A DNA stretch of 64,000 nucleotides from contig OX463784.1 of NCBI GenBank assembly GCA_949825025.1, positions 9,245,431 to 9,309,430 of the forward strand. Direction: 5' to 3'. Shown piece by piece: positions 61,123-64,000 of this stretch (positions are counted from its first letter, which is position 1; each line of letters begins with the position of its first letter). The notes beneath the pieces were generated by a model, which was not told the DNA's origin, did not search any database, and worked only from the letters and a program-made list of their open reading frames with translations. A program made the translations under genes and the position numbers. This stretch comes from Siphlonurus alternatus. Taxonomy: Eukaryota; Arthropoda; Insecta; Ephemeroptera; Siphlonuridae.

Positions 61123-62893
61123 ATACAAGTAGTAATTTAATTTGAAGTTCAAACATTTAATTATAGCATATTTTATCAATTCTCTCGCCACGCCACTTCC
61201 TTGAACACTTTACCTCCACTTCTCCACGCAGGCTCCAGTCTCTACATTGGGGATGGTGCCGGCAACCTGATGGTTTACGAACTGCTGGACTCCGGGGGTA
61301 GCTGTCCCTTTCTCAGCCCGGAGCCTCTTGTGTCCACCGTCCTGCCTGATGGACCGGTCGTTCACGTGAGTTGATGTTAAGAGTCATAACTACCGAGTAA
61401 TTAATCATCTATTACATTAAACTATCCATTTTGTAAAGTTTGATTTTATGAATTTGTGTTTTTTTGGGTCCCTTAAAAAATCAAAAGTATTGAAAATATG
61501 ATTGTAGTTAATATAATATAGAGCTTACCAGTTAATACACATGTGTGTCATGCCTCTTTTGAAATTATTGTTGTCATTAATTGAATATTTTATATTAAAT
61601 ATTGAATCAGTTGTTTTGTTCTAATTAAATTAATAAGTACTGTTATATTATTTACTTTGTATTGCAAGTAATAAATATTATATTATAATATAAAATTCAG
61701 TTGAGAAATTTTAAAAAAAAAAATCTATGCTTATGAGTACAAGACAAGTGTACCAATATAATAGTGAACAGATAATACAGTAATAATAATTTTTAATAAA
61801 CAAATTTTTGCTGCAAAAAGAAATGCAGTAATTCCTTTAGTCCAAATTGCATGCAATAGGATCTTAGGGAAATTATATGCACATTGAGATTTTTAATTCC
61901 CGTAATTTGGTACAAGGTAATTTATAATATTTTGAAAATATCTAAACAGAGTGTCAAAATATATTTATCAGACAAGTGAGAATAAAAGAGTTTTTAGTAA
62001 AATATAATTGTCATTGTAGCCAAAGTTTCCTTCCACTTGAAAGCCTCATTTTCCAAGTAGACCAGAGATTACATTTTAACTCTTGAAACATTCATTGTCA
62101 GAGAGCAGTTCTGGTGAAATTTTAATTTTCAGAACGCAGTAAATACACAAAACTATGCTCTAAATGTTTTAAATTACGTTAATTTCACGCATGTGTTATT
62201 TTGGAATACTGCCAGTATATTTTTATTTCAAGAAAAAGAAAAATATTATGCAATTTTTATAAATCTTTCACATTGCAAATAAAAATAATACAAAACAGAA
62301 AACAGATGTGTCAAAATTCTAAAATTGGATTGAAATTGGAAATTTCCATTATACATTTTACAGTTTAGGAAATGATTCAGCACTTTACGCAGTACATGCA
62401 TAAATTATATGTTGAAACTGCGAATTTCTGTAAAATTGTTTACCTTAAATTCTATGTTAAGATGCTATATATACATTTATACTGTTTCAAATTAATTTAA
62501 AATTAACAGATCTTACTGTTAAAAATATTATAAAAAATATTTGACTGTATAAAAATAAAATGCTTTAATGTAGAAAAGATTGGAATTTAAAACTATTAAA
62601 TTCCAAAATAATAGCAAATTTAAAACACAGCCTGATTGCTTGCTTGCTTGATTGTATTTTGGGGCAATCGACATATTATTGTTATGCATTCAGCCTTTCA
62701 GTCTGCTCTTCAAAAAAACTATTTTTCCTTCTGCCTCTCCCCTCCCCACCCTGCTTATTGATTATATTTTATTTTTATTCTTTGGTAAAATTCCATATCT
62801 TTAAAAGAAAACTTTTCTAAAGAAATAAGGATGGGGAGGTTAGGTATTTTAATCACAGGGCTCTCAATTTTATACAAATCATTCTTAGTAGAG

Positions 62894-62928
<35 letters not shown>

Positions 62929-63853
62929 ACTGTTGTATCAATTCATTTGTATCTTTCTCGATCTTCTCACATAATTTTTTTTTTAATACCATGCATCTTT
63001 TTAACAGTGCTTACATTCAAATTTATTTGATGAATTAGATTTTTCCTTCTGAAATATTTATAACTAATTATTTTTCCCCAGCTGGGTCTGATGAAGTGCC
63101 GAGATTTGGTGGCGGTTGTCTCCCCCTGCACCCTCTACCTTTTCTCGACCGTGAGGACTCCCGAGGGACTGGTCAGCCTGGATTCCGTCACCCCCAGCAT
63201 CCCCATCGACCACCAGGGAATGGTCATGAGGTGAGACACCTGGTGGTTAGCTCATGAACTTCCTTCTTATGTCCAAGCTCGTACAACTGTTATTGTTTGA
63301 GGTTCATGAAATTGTTAAAATCTATGCAGGAAGAAAGTAAAGGTTATGACACTTTCTAATTCACCATAATATGTTCTATCTTAGAATATCTTTTAAACAC
63401 ATTTTACGGGAGATTGCGAAAGAAATTAAAGTTCGAATAAAAAAGAAGCCACGTTTTCCGAGCATTAGCATGGAGTAGATGGACGAAGTCATCGACTTTT
63501 AGACCCAAATGCTCAGAATTTTAACGAAGGACGGTCTTAACTGATTTCAGATCCTTATTTAAGGTGCTCCGAAGTAACTTTTTACATGCAAGAGAATGTT
63601 AATGAGCTTTACCATTGGTCAATTTTTCGCTCACTCTACTTTAAAATTGAAAAAAAAAAAGGTCAAAATATACCTGGGATTGACCTGGCATCATTTCAGG
63701 GTTCACCGAGACCTGATCGGAGTGACGGAGGGTGCCAGCCATCTGAAGGTGTTTCGCGTGCTGGGGGTGGAGGGGGGCGTGGCCAGCATGGAGCTCGTGG
63801 CGGACTTCAACACCCCCTGCGGAGTCTTCAGGTGGAAGATCTGGAACAACCAG
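58196..63853 (+). CDS. F-box protein with probable beta-propeller region, 3' end outside window
   Basis: Five coding exons are readable: 58196-58317, 58643-58830, 61232-61365, 63082-63230 and 63700-63853. They have consistent phases and give 249 residues before the gene leaves the window (last donor GTGAGG after 63853). Residues about 5-40 form an F-box (SLPLEIVEKIL, then SKVCWQWACI), the Skp1-binding motif of SCF ubiquitin ligases. Residues about 41-105 are acidic and probably helical. From exon 3 on, short hydrophobic beta-like segments (SLYIGDGAGNLMVYEL, LVAVVSPCTLYLF, HLKVFRVLG) resemble blades of a WD40-type propeller, the usual substrate-binding part; that is inference from pattern. Annotators may miss exon 1 because it is only 122 bp. 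I do not recognise the specific family. Confidence 0.75.
59019..59221. repeat. Small MITE-like repeat
   Basis: CTTTATACAGGTTAAG and its complement CTTAACCTGTATAAAG bound about 200 bp in the F-box gene intron after exon 2. Confidence 0.6.
59473..59785. mobile_element. Palindromic MITE (family 1) in the F-box gene
   Basis: Ends GGAGTACCGACCTC and near-complement, AT flanks, in the intron after exon 2. The centre has lost the complementarity seen in other copies. Confidence 0.75.
61044..61124. repeat. (AAAT)n microsatellite
   Basis: About 20 AAAT units in the intron before F-box exon 3. Confidence 0.9.
62888..62927. repeat. Poly-T tract
   Basis: About 40 T, possibly the reversed tail of a retro-inserted sequence. 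Comparable A runs are at 4233-4263 and 20009-20043. Confidence 0.85.
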
Positions 63854-64000
63854 GTGAGGGACCTTTCACCTTTGGTGCATTTTACAGCTCTAAAGAAAAA
63901 AAAGTACTGTTAAATTAAAAATTTAGCATCGAGTGCAAGTCACTAAAGGTTATCCAGAAATTTATCCAGCTCTTCACTAACTGTAAATATTGATATTGAT

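Overview
This is a eukaryotic, almost certainly metazoan window: very AT-rich, with GC-richer exons split by phased GT-AG introns and a dense load of transposon debris. An expanded family of SMYD4-like genes, the intron-rich architecture and the repeat types point to an invertebrate, most likely an arthropod; the species cannot be fixed from sequence alone.

Layout. (1) 1-5.4 kb: the 3' part of an ARL14EP-like (Arf7EP_C domain) gene on the minus strand, with a 1.8-kb hAT-like element in its intron. (2) 5.4-12.7 kb: intergenic DNA made largely of palindromic MITEs, many flanked by TTAA. (3) 12.8-41.0 kb: three tandem minus-strand SMYD4-like genes (TPR + split SET + MYND), each of three coding exons with identical intron phases: paralogue A (18170-12774), B (28988-25145) and C (40998-37884). 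Introns and spacers hold a tRNA-like foldback, LINE fragments, a 2.5-kb element with internal tandem repeats, a hammerhead-ribozyme array (29.36-31.15 kb) and a 3.7-kb minisatellite foldback (31.4-35.1 kb) containing an orphan ChaC exon. (4) 42.1-52.8 kb: a complete seven-exon aldo-keto reductase gene on the minus strand, with two 5S-rRNA-derived SINEs in one intron. (5) 52.8-58.0 kb: AT-rich spacer, a LINE tail, a 3.3-kb TIR element and a mismatch-free 380-bp palindrome. (6) 58.2 kb to the end: the first five coding exons of an F-box gene on the plus strand, running off the window.

The most notable item is the array at 29358-31145. Three direct ~553-bp units plus one inverted partial unit each carry a complete type I hammerhead ribozyme, and the whole is bounded by a 12-bp target-site duplication. 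This is the architecture of a non-autonomous retrozyme or Penelope-like terminal-repeat element. Second is the ChaC exon inside a foldback element, which suggests exon capture. Third is the replacement of the conserved SET-domain YG tyrosine in all three SMYD4-like paralogues.
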